Shown: positions 1 to 5,349, counted from the stretch's first letter. The stretch: 7,429 bases of DNA from an uncultured Eubacteriales bacterium (GCA_900552015.1 URXY01000074.1:1-7429); one strand, 5' to 3'. Made by a program: numbers and translations. Notes: generated by a model from the letters alone, not told the origin.

Positions 1-155
1 TGCAGTCTGTCGCCGTGCTACCGTCACACGCGCCTCACGGTAGTAAGGCGCGGTTAATAGTGGTGCCGAATCGCAGGGATTCATGGCGAAGCCATGTACA
101 CCGCACCCGATTCGGCAAGCATTGCAGCTCTTCAAGCTACAGACCGGCAATGAGC

Positions 156-190
156 GGGGTCGAGGGGGAAGGCCCCTCGTCCCTTTCTCT
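156..190 (+). terminator. Possible first terminator hairpin
   Basis: CGAGGGG (161-167) pairs with CCCCTCG (173-179) around the loop GAAGG. A T-T mismatch and a further GGG/CCC (157-159 with 181-183) extend the stem. The pyrimidine-rich tail TTTCTCTT follows directly. It may be a first termination point before the much stronger hairpin at 203-246, or a structural arm of the candidate RNA. Confidence 0.4.
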
Positions 191-202
191 TGGGGGGTGT
201 AA

Positions 203-246
203 GGGGGGCTGTTCTCTTTCCTCGGAAAGAGAACAGCCCCCCTTTT
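203..246 (+). terminator. Very strong intrinsic terminator, 19-bp perfect stem
   Basis: Bases 203-221 and 224-242 are exact reverse complements, six G:C pairs at the base and a two-base loop (TC), followed by TTTT at 243-246. The T tract lies on the plus-strand side, so it best terminates plus-strand transcription coming from the candidate RNA. In the minus direction the stem is followed only by TTACACC, a poor tail, but the hairpin could still help stop mntP transcripts, for which no better terminator is visible. Confidence 0.75.
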
Positions 247-286
247 GCGCACTCCCGCGCGGTGCGGGAGCCAATTCCGTGTTTTA

Positions 287-859
287 TTAAAACGCGATCA
301 CACCCAAATGCTCGAGCAATATCTTGAGCCCGATCAAAATAAGAATGACGCCGCCGGTGAGCTCCGCGCGGCTCTTATACCGCGCACCGAACACATTGCC
401 GACGTACACCCCCGCGATGGAGATGACGAACGTCGTGCAGCCGATGATGGTGATGGCGGGAACGATGCTGACCTCTAAAAACGCGAACGTCACGCCGACG
501 GCCAGCGCGTCGATGCTCGTCGCGACGGCAAGGAGCAAAAGCTCCTTGAAGTCCACGCCCGCATAGGGCTTTTCCTCTTCTTCCTCCTCTTCACGGCTCT
601 CTTTGATCATATTGAAGCCGATCAGCGCGAGCAGGACGAAAGCGATCCAGTGGTCGAACCGCTCGATATACCCCGAAAACTGGCTGCCGAGAAGATAGCC
701 CGTCAGCGGCATCAGCGCCTGAAAGCCGCCGAAAAAGAGGCCGATGCAGAGCGTATACTTTTTGTCGATCTTCTGCATGGAAAGGCCCTTGCAGATCGAC
801 ACGGCGAAGGCGTCCATCGAAAGGCCGATACCGATGAGGAACAGCTCGAAAAATGTCAT
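287..859 (-). CDS. mntP: MntP-type manganese efflux pump
   Basis: Inner-membrane exporter of excess Mn2+ (MntP/YebN family, DUF204), 190 residues, the usual family length of about 190. Two homologous halves are visible. The N-terminal half holds IGLSMDAFAVSI (10-21), with an intramembrane Asp16, and the C-terminal half holds ATSIDALAVG (113-122), with Asp117; such paired acidic residues are typical of the family. About six membrane segments are seen: roughly 5-25, 36-58, 68-85, 105-128, 132-158 and 167-187. The loop between the halves carries seven consecutive Glu (90-96). The start at 859 is chosen because GGAGG at 867-871 sits 7 nt upstream. The open frame continues to 1027, but that stretch is the riboswitch. 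Expression is controlled by the Mn2+ aptamer and terminator just upstream, which supports the functional call independently. The gene stands alone in its transcript as far as seen. Confidence 0.95.
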   Translation of the reverse strand: MTFFELFLIGIGLSMDAFAVSICKGLSMQKIDKKYTLCIGLFFGGFQALMPLTGYLLGSQFSGYIERFDHWIAFVLLALIGFNMIKESREEEEEEEKPYAGVDFKELLLLAVATSIDALAVGVTFAFLEVSIVPAITIIGCTTFVISIAGVYVGNVFGARYKSRAELTGGVILILIGLKILLEHLGVIAF

Positions 860-871
860 GGTAAATCCTCC

Positions 872-905
872 AAACAACAAAAAATCAGGCGCGGGGCCGC
901 ACCTG
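872..905 (-). terminator. Riboswitch-controlled terminator (expression platform) of mntP
   Basis: Read on the minus strand, CAGGTGCG (905-898) pairs with CGCGCCTG (893-886) with one G-U pair around a GCCC loop, followed by ATTTTTTGTTGTTT (885-872). This is a textbook intrinsic terminator between aptamer and start codon. Its 5' arm can instead pair upstream: GCTGTACCTG (933-924) matches CAGGTGCGGC (905-896) over ten positions with two G-U pairs, forming an antiterminator that would destroy the terminator. Confidence 0.85.
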
Positions 906-941
906 AGCATAAGAAAAGAGACACAGGTACAGCGAAGCCAT

Positions 942-1042
942 ACTTGAGTCTCGTTGTTTAAGACAAGCCAGACCGCAAAGCGGTCAGTCTGTTGACTTGC
1001 CACGCCATCTAAAACAACTGACGCCATCTACTCCCTCAAAGT
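942..1042 (-). promoter_or_regulatory. yybP-ykoY manganese riboswitch aptamer
   Basis: Mn2+-sensing aptamer on the minus strand ahead of mntP, a known target of this class. P1 is ACTTTGAG (1042-1035) with CTCAAGT (948-942), one T bulged. It is followed by the class-typical GGGAGTAG (from 1035). P2 is GTTGTTT (1018-1012) with AAACAAC (959-953). An inner arm holds GGCAAG with CTTGTC and a GACCGC-TTT-GCGGTC hairpin, plus the conserved-looking GTCAACA. The 3' side carries the typical CGAGACTCAAG. An exact 10-bp direct repeat (plus strand ACGCCATCTA, 1002-1011 and 1021-1030) flanks the P2 5' strand. The identification rests on motif recognition, structure and the mntP context. Confidence 0.9.
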
Positions 1043-1049
1043 GAGGAGC

Positions 1050-1079
1050 AGTATATCATATCCCACACAGGGCCGTCAA
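1050..1079 (-). promoter_or_regulatory. mntP promoter
   Basis: Minus strand: -35 TTGACG (1079-1074), 18-bp spacer, -10 TATACT (1055-1050) preceded by TGA (extended -10). The predicted transcription start near 1043 coincides with the first base of aptamer helix P1, which supports both calls. Confidence 0.8.
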
Positions 1080-1173
1080 GCATTCTTTGACCCGCGTTCA
1101 GACATTTTTCATTCAATGTATCATTATTTCTGAATCGTTCGATAAAAACGTGGAATGATCGGCAAAAGTTCCC

Positions 1174-1202
1174 TTGCCATTCTTGTGCTGCTGTGCTAAA
1201 CT
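1174..1202 (+). promoter_or_regulatory. Promoter of the carboxyltransferase gene
   Basis: -35 TTGCCA (1174-1179), a 17-bp spacer and -10 TAAACT (1197-1202), giving a start near 1209 and a leader of about 30 nt. The 90 bp between this promoter and the divergent mntP promoter are AT-rich. They contain the loose dyad ATCATT ... AATGAT and no operator that I recognise. Confidence 0.6.
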
Positions 1203-1238
1203 GATGATAAATTATTAGGAAAGGATCCTCATACCGCC

Positions 1239-2681
1239 ATGGAATTCTTATCGAACAAGCCCCTTCTCATCACCGACACCATCCTGCGCGACGCGCACCA
1301 GTCGCAGGCCGCCACGCGCATGACGCTCGAGCAGATGCTCCCCGCCTGCGAAATTCTCGACTCGATCGGCTACTATTCCCTTGAGTGCTGGGGCGGCGCC
1401 ACGTTCGACGCCTGCCTGCGCTTTTTGGATGAGGACCCGTGGGAGCGGCTGCGCCAGCTGCGCGCCCACCTGCCGCACACGAAGCTGCAGATGCTCTTCC
1501 GCGGCCAGAACATCTTAGGATACAAGCACTATGCTGACGACGTCGTCGACGAGTTCTGCGGCAAGTCCATTGATAACGGCATCGACATCATCCGCATCTT
1601 CGATGCGCTCAACGACGTGCGTAACTTAGAGCAGGCCATCAAGTCCACGAAGAAATACGGCGGTCAGGTCGAGGCCACTCTCTCCTACACCATCTCCCCC
1701 ATCCACAATGAGGATTATTTCGTCAAGCTCGCCAAGGAGCTCGAGCAGATGGGCGCAGACGCTCTCTGCATCAAGGACATGGCGAACCTGCTGCTGCCGA
1801 TGGATGCCTACTCCCTTGTCAAGCGCCTCAAGGAGACCGTCGGCATCCCCATCCACCTGCACACGCACAACACGAGCGGCACGGGCGACATGGTCAACCT
1901 GATGGCCGCGATGGCGGGCGTCGACATTGTCGATACCGCGCTCTCCCCGCTTGCCAACGGCACGTCCCAGCCCGCGACGGAGTCCCTCGTCGCCACGCTC
2001 AAGGGTACGCCGCGCGACACGGGTCTCGACCTGAACAAGATGAGCGAGGCCGCCGTCCACTTCCGCAAGGTCGCCGACGAGCTCAAGGCGAGCGGCGCGC
2101 TTGACCCGAAGGTACTGAACGTCGATACGAACACGCTCCTTTATCAGGTCCCCGGCGGCATGCTCTCGAACCTCATCTCCCAGCTCAAGCAGGCGGGCAA
2201 GGAGGACAAGTATTACGACGTGCTCGCTGAGATCCCGCGCGTGCGTGAGGACTTCGGCTATCCCCCGCTGGTCACGCCGTCCAGCCAGATCGTCGGCACG
2301 CAGGCTGTGCTGAACGTCATCACCGGCGAGCGCTACAAGATGGTCCCCAAGGAGTCCAAGGCCATGCTGCGCGGTGAATACGGCAAGCTGCCCGGCACAG
2401 TCAACGAAGAAGTCCGCGCCAAGGCCGGCATCAAGCCCGAGGATGTCATCACCTGCCGCCCCGCCGACCTTCTGGAGCCCGAGCTCCCAAAGTACCGCGA
2501 GGAGTTCAAGGACCTCGCTCGCAGCGAGGAGGACGTGCTCTCGCTCGCGCTCTTCCCGCAGGTCGCCCCCGCGTTCATCAACCGCCGCAACCTGCGCACT
2601 CCCAAGCCTCACCGCACGATGGCGCCTATCGCGCATCCTGCAAAGCATGAGCGCGCCGTTGCGCCGTTTGCCCGCAAGTAA
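1239..2681 (+). CDS. oadA: Oxaloacetate decarboxylase alpha / pyruvate carboxylase subunit B-like carboxyltransferase, no biotinyl domain
   Basis: Carboxyltransferase moving CO2 between biotin and pyruvate/oxaloacetate. The 480 residues carry the family signature in order: DTILRDAHQS (13-22; Asp18 metal ligand, Arg17 and Gln21 substrate contacts by homology), MLFRGQNILGY (85-95), RIFDALNDVRN (119-129), CIKDMAN (177-183; Lys179 is the expected carbamylated metal ligand) and HLHTHNTSG (206-214; His208 and His210 metal ligands). Residues about 290-455 form the conserved C-terminal PYC/OADA domain. Full OadA proteins (about 590 aa) end in a biotinyl domain with a lipoyl-like MKM motif. This one stops after a Pro/Ala/Lys-rich tail (455-480), so biotin must be supplied by a separate carrier, as in 5S transcarboxylase and split clostridial enzymes. 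The ATG at 1239 has AGGAAAGGA at 1217-1225, a somewhat long 13-nt spacing. The gene appears monocistronic. Decarboxylase versus transcarboxylase versus pyruvate carboxylase cannot be decided from this subunit. Confidence 0.9.
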   Translation: MEFLSNKPLLITDTILRDAHQSQAATRMTLEQMLPACEILDSIGYYSLECWGGATFDACLRFLDEDPWERLRQLRAHLPHTKLQMLFRGQNILGYKHYADDVVDEFCGKSIDNGIDIIRIFDALNDVRNLEQAIKSTKKYGGQVEATLSYTISPIHNEDYFVKLAKELEQMGADALCIKDMANLLLPMDAYSLVKRLKETVGIPIHLHTHNTSGTGDMVNLMAAMAGVDIVDTALSPLANGTSQPATESLVATLKGTPRDTGLDLNKMSEAAVHFRKVADELKASGALDPKVLNVDTNTLLYQVPGGMLSNLISQLKQAGKEDKYYDVLAEIPRVREDFGYPPLVTPSSQIVGTQAVLNVITGERYKMVPKESKAMLRGEYGKLPGTVNEEVRAKAGIKPEDVITCRPADLLEPELPKYREEFKDLARSEEDVLSLALFPQVAPAFINRRNLRTPKPHRTMAPIAHPAKHERAVAPFARK

Positions 2682-2686
2682 CGCCA

Positions 2687-2719
2687 ATAAAAAAGCCCTT
2701 CCGCTCGGAAGGGCTTTTT
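2687..2719. terminator. Bidirectional intrinsic terminator
   Basis: AAAAAGCCCTTCC (2690-2702) and GGAAGGGCTTTTT (2707-2719) are exact reverse complements around GCTC. A T tract follows on both strands (TTTTT on plus, TTTTTTATT on minus). It lies in the 49-bp gap between the convergent stops at 2681 and 2731 and serves both transcripts. Confidence 0.92.
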
Positions 2720-2730
2720 CATGCAGTTTT

Positions 2731-3357
2731 TCAGCGGATGAAATTCGTCGAAACGCGCGCTTCCTTCTCAGGAAGGCCAAACTGCTCCTTCCCCAGCGCA
2801 ATGCTCTTCATCAAGAACGTCATGTTGCGCGCGAGCGCACGCATGGTCTGCTTTCCCTCTTCGTCCGCCTCCGCCTCGCCGGGCGTGCAGCCGTGGATGC
2901 TGTTCCAATACTGGCTGGACGCGAGCGGCATCCCGGAGATGGTGAAATACTTGTTGAGCTCGTCGAACGTCGCCGAGCAGCCGCCGCGGCGCGCACAGGC
3001 AATGCTCGCGCCGACCTTCATCGTCTTGTCGAACGACGAGCTGTAGAAGAGCCGGTCGAGACAGGCAATGAGCGTCGCGTTCGCGGAGGCATAGTAAACG
3101 GGGCTTGCCACAACAAGGCCGTCCGCCGCCTCAAACTTCGGCGCAAGCTCGTTGACCACATCGTCAAAAACGCATCTTCCGAGCTTGTAGCACGCACCGC
3201 AAGCCGTGCAGCCGCGCACCGCCTGATCGCCGATGAGCACGGTCTCGACCTCCACGCCGCTCGCTTGGAATATCTGCTCCATCTCGCGCAGCGCGACGGC
3301 GGTATTGCCGTTTGCGTGCGGGCTGCCGTTGAGCATCAGTACCTTCAAATTTTTCAT
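2731..3357 (-). CDS. Iron-sulfur flavoprotein-like NAD(P)H-dependent FMN oxidoreductase
   Basis: Predicted soluble redox protein, 208 residues, flavodoxin-like NADPH-dependent FMN reductase fold. LMLNGSPHANGNT (7-19) is the FMN phosphate loop after strand 1, and ASPVYYASANA (84-94) is the second flavin-binding loop. Between them lie Cys50, Cys53, Cys56 and Cys62 (CX2CX2CX5C), the compact cluster spacing of the archaeal/clostridial iron-sulfur flavoprotein (Isf) family, so a 4Fe-4S cluster is likely. Two more Cys (121, 127) flank RRGG. The start at 3357 has GGAGGAGG at 3363-3370, five bases away. The upstream frame to 3534 overlaps the preceding gene and lacks a matching RBS. It is probably the last gene of the operon beginning with the diguanylate cyclase, with a 50-bp gap from the metalloprotease-like gene, and ends at the shared terminator. 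The physiological substrate is unknown. Confidence 0.85.
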   Translation of the reverse strand: MKNLKVLMLNGSPHANGNTAVALREMEQIFQASGVEVETVLIGDQAVRGCTACGACYKLGRCVFDDVVNELAPKFEAADGLVVASPVYYASANATLIACLDRLFYSSSFDKTMKVGASIACARRGGCSATFDELNKYFTISGMPLASSQYWNSIHGCTPGEAEADEEGKQTMRALARNMTFLMKSIALGKEQFGLPEKEARVSTNFIR

Positions 3358-3407
3358 TGCTGCCTCCTCCTGTATCCTCCGCGCGCGCCGCTGAGCGCTT
3401 GCCTTGC

Positions 3408-3959
3408 TCAACGCGCACTGTTTTCTATTCTCTCGTCGATCTCGCGAAAAAGCCGCCGGTAGTCTTCGTTCGACCAAATCCTTTTCGGCCGCCAGCAGTC
3501 CCGCAGCTGTCGCAGCGCGGGCGAATCGCCGCAAAAGGCTTTCACCCGCTGCGCCGCGAATTCATTGGCGTCCACCTCGTAAGGAAAGCCCAGATAAGCG
3601 TCGCGAAACCTCTCTTCTCCGCCGTCCAAGCGGCACTCCTGCCAGATTTCGCCGCGCAGGCGGAAGCACGTTCCATCATAGAGCACCACGTAGGGAAGGC
3701 TTACGCGGATCATCGCGTCGAAGCGCTCGGGATGCTGATACTGCTCCGCGTGCCGCAGCTCGTGGACAAGATAGAACATCGCCTCGTACTCCGGCGCACT
3801 TTGCAGCACGGCCGGATTGAGAAAAAGCGTTTTTGCCACCGGATCAAACGTGCCGTTGGCCGTCTCGTATCCCTGCGGCATGTCCCACGAAAGTATGACG
3901 GACAGTCCGCGCTCTGCGCAGATGCTTTCGACCAGCGTGCTCCATTCCGTCTGTCCCAT
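3408..3959 (-). CDS. HExxH (gluzincin-like) putative metallopeptidase, ImmA/IrrE-reminiscent
   Basis: Unassigned protein of 183 residues with a probable zinc site: FYLVHELRHAEQ (62-73) contains HExxH (His66, Glu67, His70), and PYEVDANEFAAQRV (126-139) supplies a third acidic ligand about 60 residues later. The latter resembles the E.EANxFA motif of ImmA/IrrE metallopeptidases, whose known members cleave repressors or anti-regulators; that function is not shown here. There is no signal peptide or membrane segment, so it is cytoplasmic. GTFDPVAKTLFLNP (36-49) fits the edge strand before the active-site helix. The start at 3959 has GAGGAGG at 3967-3973, seven bases upstream, and lies only 18 bp after the cyclase stop at 3978, so co-transcription is very likely. 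The substrate is unknown; a helix-turn-helix partner usual for ImmA is not adjacent. Confidence 0.75.
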   Translation of the reverse strand: MGQTEWSTLVESICAERGLSVILSWDMPQGYETANGTFDPVAKTLFLNPAVLQSAPEYEAMFYLVHELRHAEQYQHPERFDAMIRVSLPYVVLYDGTCFRLRGEIWQECRLDGGEERFRDAYLGFPYEVDANEFAAQRVKAFCGDSPALRQLRDCWRPKRIWSNEDYRRLFREIDERIENSAR

Positions 3960-3977
3960 GGGGTGGCCTCCTCTCGA

Positions 3978-5084
3978 TTACTCCTCGCCCGCGTCCCCTG
4001 ACATGCGGTGGGCTTTGCGCTCTTTTTTGTAGTGGTACATGTTGTGGTCGGCGCGGTCCTTGACCGTGACGACGTTCTCGCTTGAAATCTCTGCCGAGCC
4101 GAACGACACCGTCGGCAGGAAGTCGAGTTCCTTGCGCCGCTCGTCCAGCCGACGCACAAAGTCCCGTGCACAGGCGTGTTCCCTGTCGCCGTCGCGCAGC
4201 AGCACGCAGAATTCATCGCCGCCCGTGCGATAGCAAAAGCCGTAGCGGGCATAGGACTTCTTGATGCAATCTGCGATCTCGGCAAGGCAGATATCGCCCT
4301 TCAGATGACCGTATTGGTCGTTGATCTGCTTGAAGTTGTCCACGTCGAAAACGACGAGCACCTTGTCGCGCTCGCTCATTTCCGCCGTGCGATTGAGATA
4401 GCTGTTCTGATTCAAAAGGCCCGTGAGCGCGTCGAGCTGGTTCCACATCTCGCTGCAATAGATGAAATACAGCACCGAAAGCAGCGTGACGCACAGCCAT
4501 GTCACGTGCAGCTGCGGCAGGATGATCTGGATGATCGTCTCCGCCGCTAGAAAGACGATGAGCGGATAGATCAGTACGCGGCTGCGATTCTGGAACACAC
4601 GCGCCGTGATGGCCGTACAGGCCGCAAGATAAACAAGCGCGGCAAAGTACGCCGTAACGTAAAACGCGAAAAAGTCGCCGCGCGAATAAAGGTTCTCCTC
4701 GCTCACGGAGAACACCATCCCGCCCGGCAGCATCAGCGCCAGCGAAATGAGATACGCCGCCTCGCACGCGACCGCCGTTTTGAATCCGCGCCGGACGCCC
4801 TGCTTTTTGTCCAGCACATACACAAGGCACAGCGACACCGCGGGCGACAGGCCAAAGCCGAGGTAGTTCGACAAAATATTCAGACAGCGCAGATGCACCG
4901 GCGCACCGTCAACCAGGATCGTGATGACCTCGAGGATCGAGATCACGCCGATGAGCACAAAGGCGAGGAAAAAGCCGCGCTTCTGCTTGCTGTTGAGCGT
5001 TTCACTCAGCTTTGTGAGGATGCACATGAACGTCAGCACGAAGAGGTCGATCGTCGTTAAAACCAAGAAATACTGATCTATCAT
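3978..5084 (-). CDS. Membrane-bound diguanylate cyclase (multi-TM sensor plus GGDEF)
   Basis: Makes cyclic di-GMP from two GTP. In 368 residues, six or seven hydrophobic segments (about 5-25, 37-57, 66-90, 104-122, 138-161, 169-189 and 193-211) form an N-terminal sensor with no extracytoplasmic domain of note, followed directly by GGDEF: DALTGLLNQNSY (218-229), VVFDVDNFKQINDQYGH (244-260) and RTGGDEF (286-292). The active-site GGDEF is intact. The RxxD inhibitory site expected a few residues before it is absent (SYARYGF at 277-283), so product inhibition may be weak. The start at 5084 is chosen from the membrane topology and an ATGA overlap with a 22-codon leader ORF. AGAAGG lies 13 nt upstream, too far for strong independent initiation. 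The open frame upstream to 5498 lies over the promoter and is not coding. It is the first full gene of the probable three-gene transcript. Confidence 0.88.
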   Translation of the reverse strand: MIDQYFLVLTTIDLFVLTFMCILTKLSETLNSKQKRGFFLAFVLIGVISILEVITILVDGAPVHLRCLNILSNYLGFGLSPAVSLCLVYVLDKKQGVRRGFKTAVACEAAYLISLALMLPGGMVFSVSEENLYSRGDFFAFYVTAYFAALVYLAACTAITARVFQNRSRVLIYPLIVFLAAETIIQIILPQLHVTWLCVTLLSVLYFIYCSEMWNQLDALTGLLNQNSYLNRTAEMSERDKVLVVFDVDNFKQINDQYGHLKGDICLAEIADCIKKSYARYGFCYRTGGDEFCVLLRDGDREHACARDFVRRLDERRKELDFLPTVSFGSAEISSENVVTVKDRADHNMYHYKKERKAHRMSGDAGEE

Positions 5085-5149
5085 AAAATCAAAAATACCT
5101 TCTGCCAAAATAAAAGGCCGATGATCCGGCCCGACAAAAATCTCTTCAT
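5081..5149 (-). CDS. Candidate 22-aa leader peptide overlapping the cyclase start
   Basis: A short ORF starts at ATG 5149-5147, has GAGGA at 5157-5153 just upstream, and encodes MKRFLSGRII followed by GLLFWQKVFLIL: basic then hydrophobic, with one Trp. Its TGA (5083-5081) overlaps the cyclase ATG as ATGA, the classical geometry for translational coupling. The ORF contains the terminator-like hairpin 5132-5115. Its own RBS can be masked by TGTCC/GGACA (5166-5162 with 5155-5151). It is too short for any homology judgement; the case rests on RBS, overlap and position after the promoter. Confidence 0.4.
   Translation of the reverse strand: MKRFLSGRIIGLLFWQKVFLIL
5107..5132 (-). terminator. Terminator-like attenuator hairpin inside the cyclase leader
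   Basis: Minus strand GGGCCG (5132-5127) pairs with CGGCCT (5120-5115; last pair G-U) around a six-base loop, followed by TTTTATTTT (5115-5107). It has five G:C pairs, so it is modest in strength. Located between promoter and cyclase start within the leader ORF, it could act as an attenuator. Confidence 0.4.
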
Positions 5150-5150
5150 T

Positions 5151-5166
5151 TGTCCTCTTTGGGACA
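5151..5166 (-). promoter_or_regulatory. RBS-sequestering hairpin at the 5' end of the cyclase mRNA
   Basis: TGTCC (5166-5162) pairs with GGACA (5155-5151) around CAAAGA. The 3' arm includes most of the GAGGA ribosome binding site of the leader ORF. It sits at the predicted transcription start. The stem is only 5 bp, so its effect is uncertain. Confidence 0.35.
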
Positions 5167-5172
5167 TTTTTT

Positions 5173-5200
5173 AGTATATCACAAAGTTTGACATTTGCAA
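5173..5200 (-). promoter_or_regulatory. Promoter of the diguanylate cyclase operon
   Basis: Minus strand -10 TATACT (5178-5173) preceded by TGA (extended -10), with TTGCAA 16 bp or TTTGCA 17 bp upstream (about 5200-5195) as -35. The TGATATACT core is identical to that of the mntP promoter. The start is expected near 5166. Confidence 0.65.
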
Positions 5201-5340
5201 AGCACAGAACGCGATGCACAAAAATTTTACATATCCCGCGCAGGGCCAAAACGCGGTAAAAATTCACATATCTTACGATTATCCGCCCTGCGTATCCCCA
5301 AATTACGGAATAATTGTGCATTGTGCAAGGCATATATTTC
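5201..5340. promoter_or_regulatory. Divergent control region with several small repeats
   Basis: No gene fits between the two divergent promoters. Visible elements are the direct repeat TTTACATATC (5226-5235) / TTCACATATC (5263-5272), the inverted repeat CGCAGGGC (5239-5246) / GCCCTGCG (5285-5292), a dyad TTTTAC..CCGCG (5225-5240) with CGCGGTAAAA (5252-5261), and a tandem TTGTGCA TTGTGCA (5314-5327) whose second copy overlaps the -35 of the lipoprotein promoter. These may be operators; the binding protein is unknown. Confidence 0.35.
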
Positions 5341-5349
5341 CCGTATAAT
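5321..5349 (+). promoter_or_regulatory. Promoter of the C39-like lipoprotein gene
   Basis: Perfect -10 TATAAT (5344-5349) with TTGTGC (5321-5326) 17 bp upstream. The transcript would begin near 5356, exactly at a hairpin TTCCGC/GGAA-type stem (5357-5362 with 5370-5375). A second hairpin GGGGC-TCC-GCCCC (5387-5399) lies 9 nt before the AAGGAG ribosome binding site (5409-5414). Confidence 0.75.

Larger units (their letters stand above)
1..246 (+). ncRNA. Candidate structured ncRNA, 5' end probably outside the window; family unknown
   Basis: No convincing protein is encoded here, but the plus strand folds into a compact domain. A closing helix pairs 5-10 (GTCTGT) with 139-144 (ACAGAC), possibly extended by TGC 1-3 with GCA 147-149. 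Inside it are three arms: 18-24 with 37-43 (CTACCGT/ACGGTAG), whose loop bases 29-35 (CGCGCCT) also match 46-52 (AGGCGCG); 65-73 with 108-116 (GCCGAATCG/CGATTCGGC), topped by 82-87 with 91-96 (CATGGC/GCCATG, GAA loop); and 126-129 with 135-138 (AGCT/AGCT). Terminator-like hairpins follow at 156-183 and 203-242. Seven- to nine-base perfect helices nested this way are unlikely by chance. I looked for the hallmarks of tRNA, tmRNA, RNase P RNA, SRP RNA, 6S and common riboswitches and did not find them. It could be a known class I cannot recall, such as raiA-like RNAs, or the leader or 3' end of an upstream transcript. Confidence 0.5.

Noticed and set aside
65..116. Hairpin resembling a tRNA or tmRNA arm
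   Set aside because: There is no anticodon arm, no T-loop GTTCGANTC element and no CCA end. The two-helix rod does not make a cloverleaf.
860..1027. Longer start for mntP in the same frame
   Set aside because: The extra 56 codons are the riboswitch aptamer and terminator. GGAGG at 867-871 and family length both support the start at 859.
1626..2801. 391-codon open frame on the minus strand inside the carboxyltransferase gene
   Set aside because: It lies antisense to a gene with full family motifs, its composition is Arg/Leu/Ala/Gly-rich as expected from a GC-rich shadow frame, and it runs through the terminator at 2690-2719.
3358..3407. Terminator between the metalloprotease-like and flavoprotein genes
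   Set aside because: Only a weak TGAGC/GCTCA pairing with a nine-base loop and no T tract is present, so readthrough is more likely.
5085..5178. c-di-GMP riboswitch ahead of the GGDEF gene
   Set aside because: The leader is under 90 nt and lacks the class I signature (CACGCACAGGGCAAACC-like) and a class II pseudoknot.
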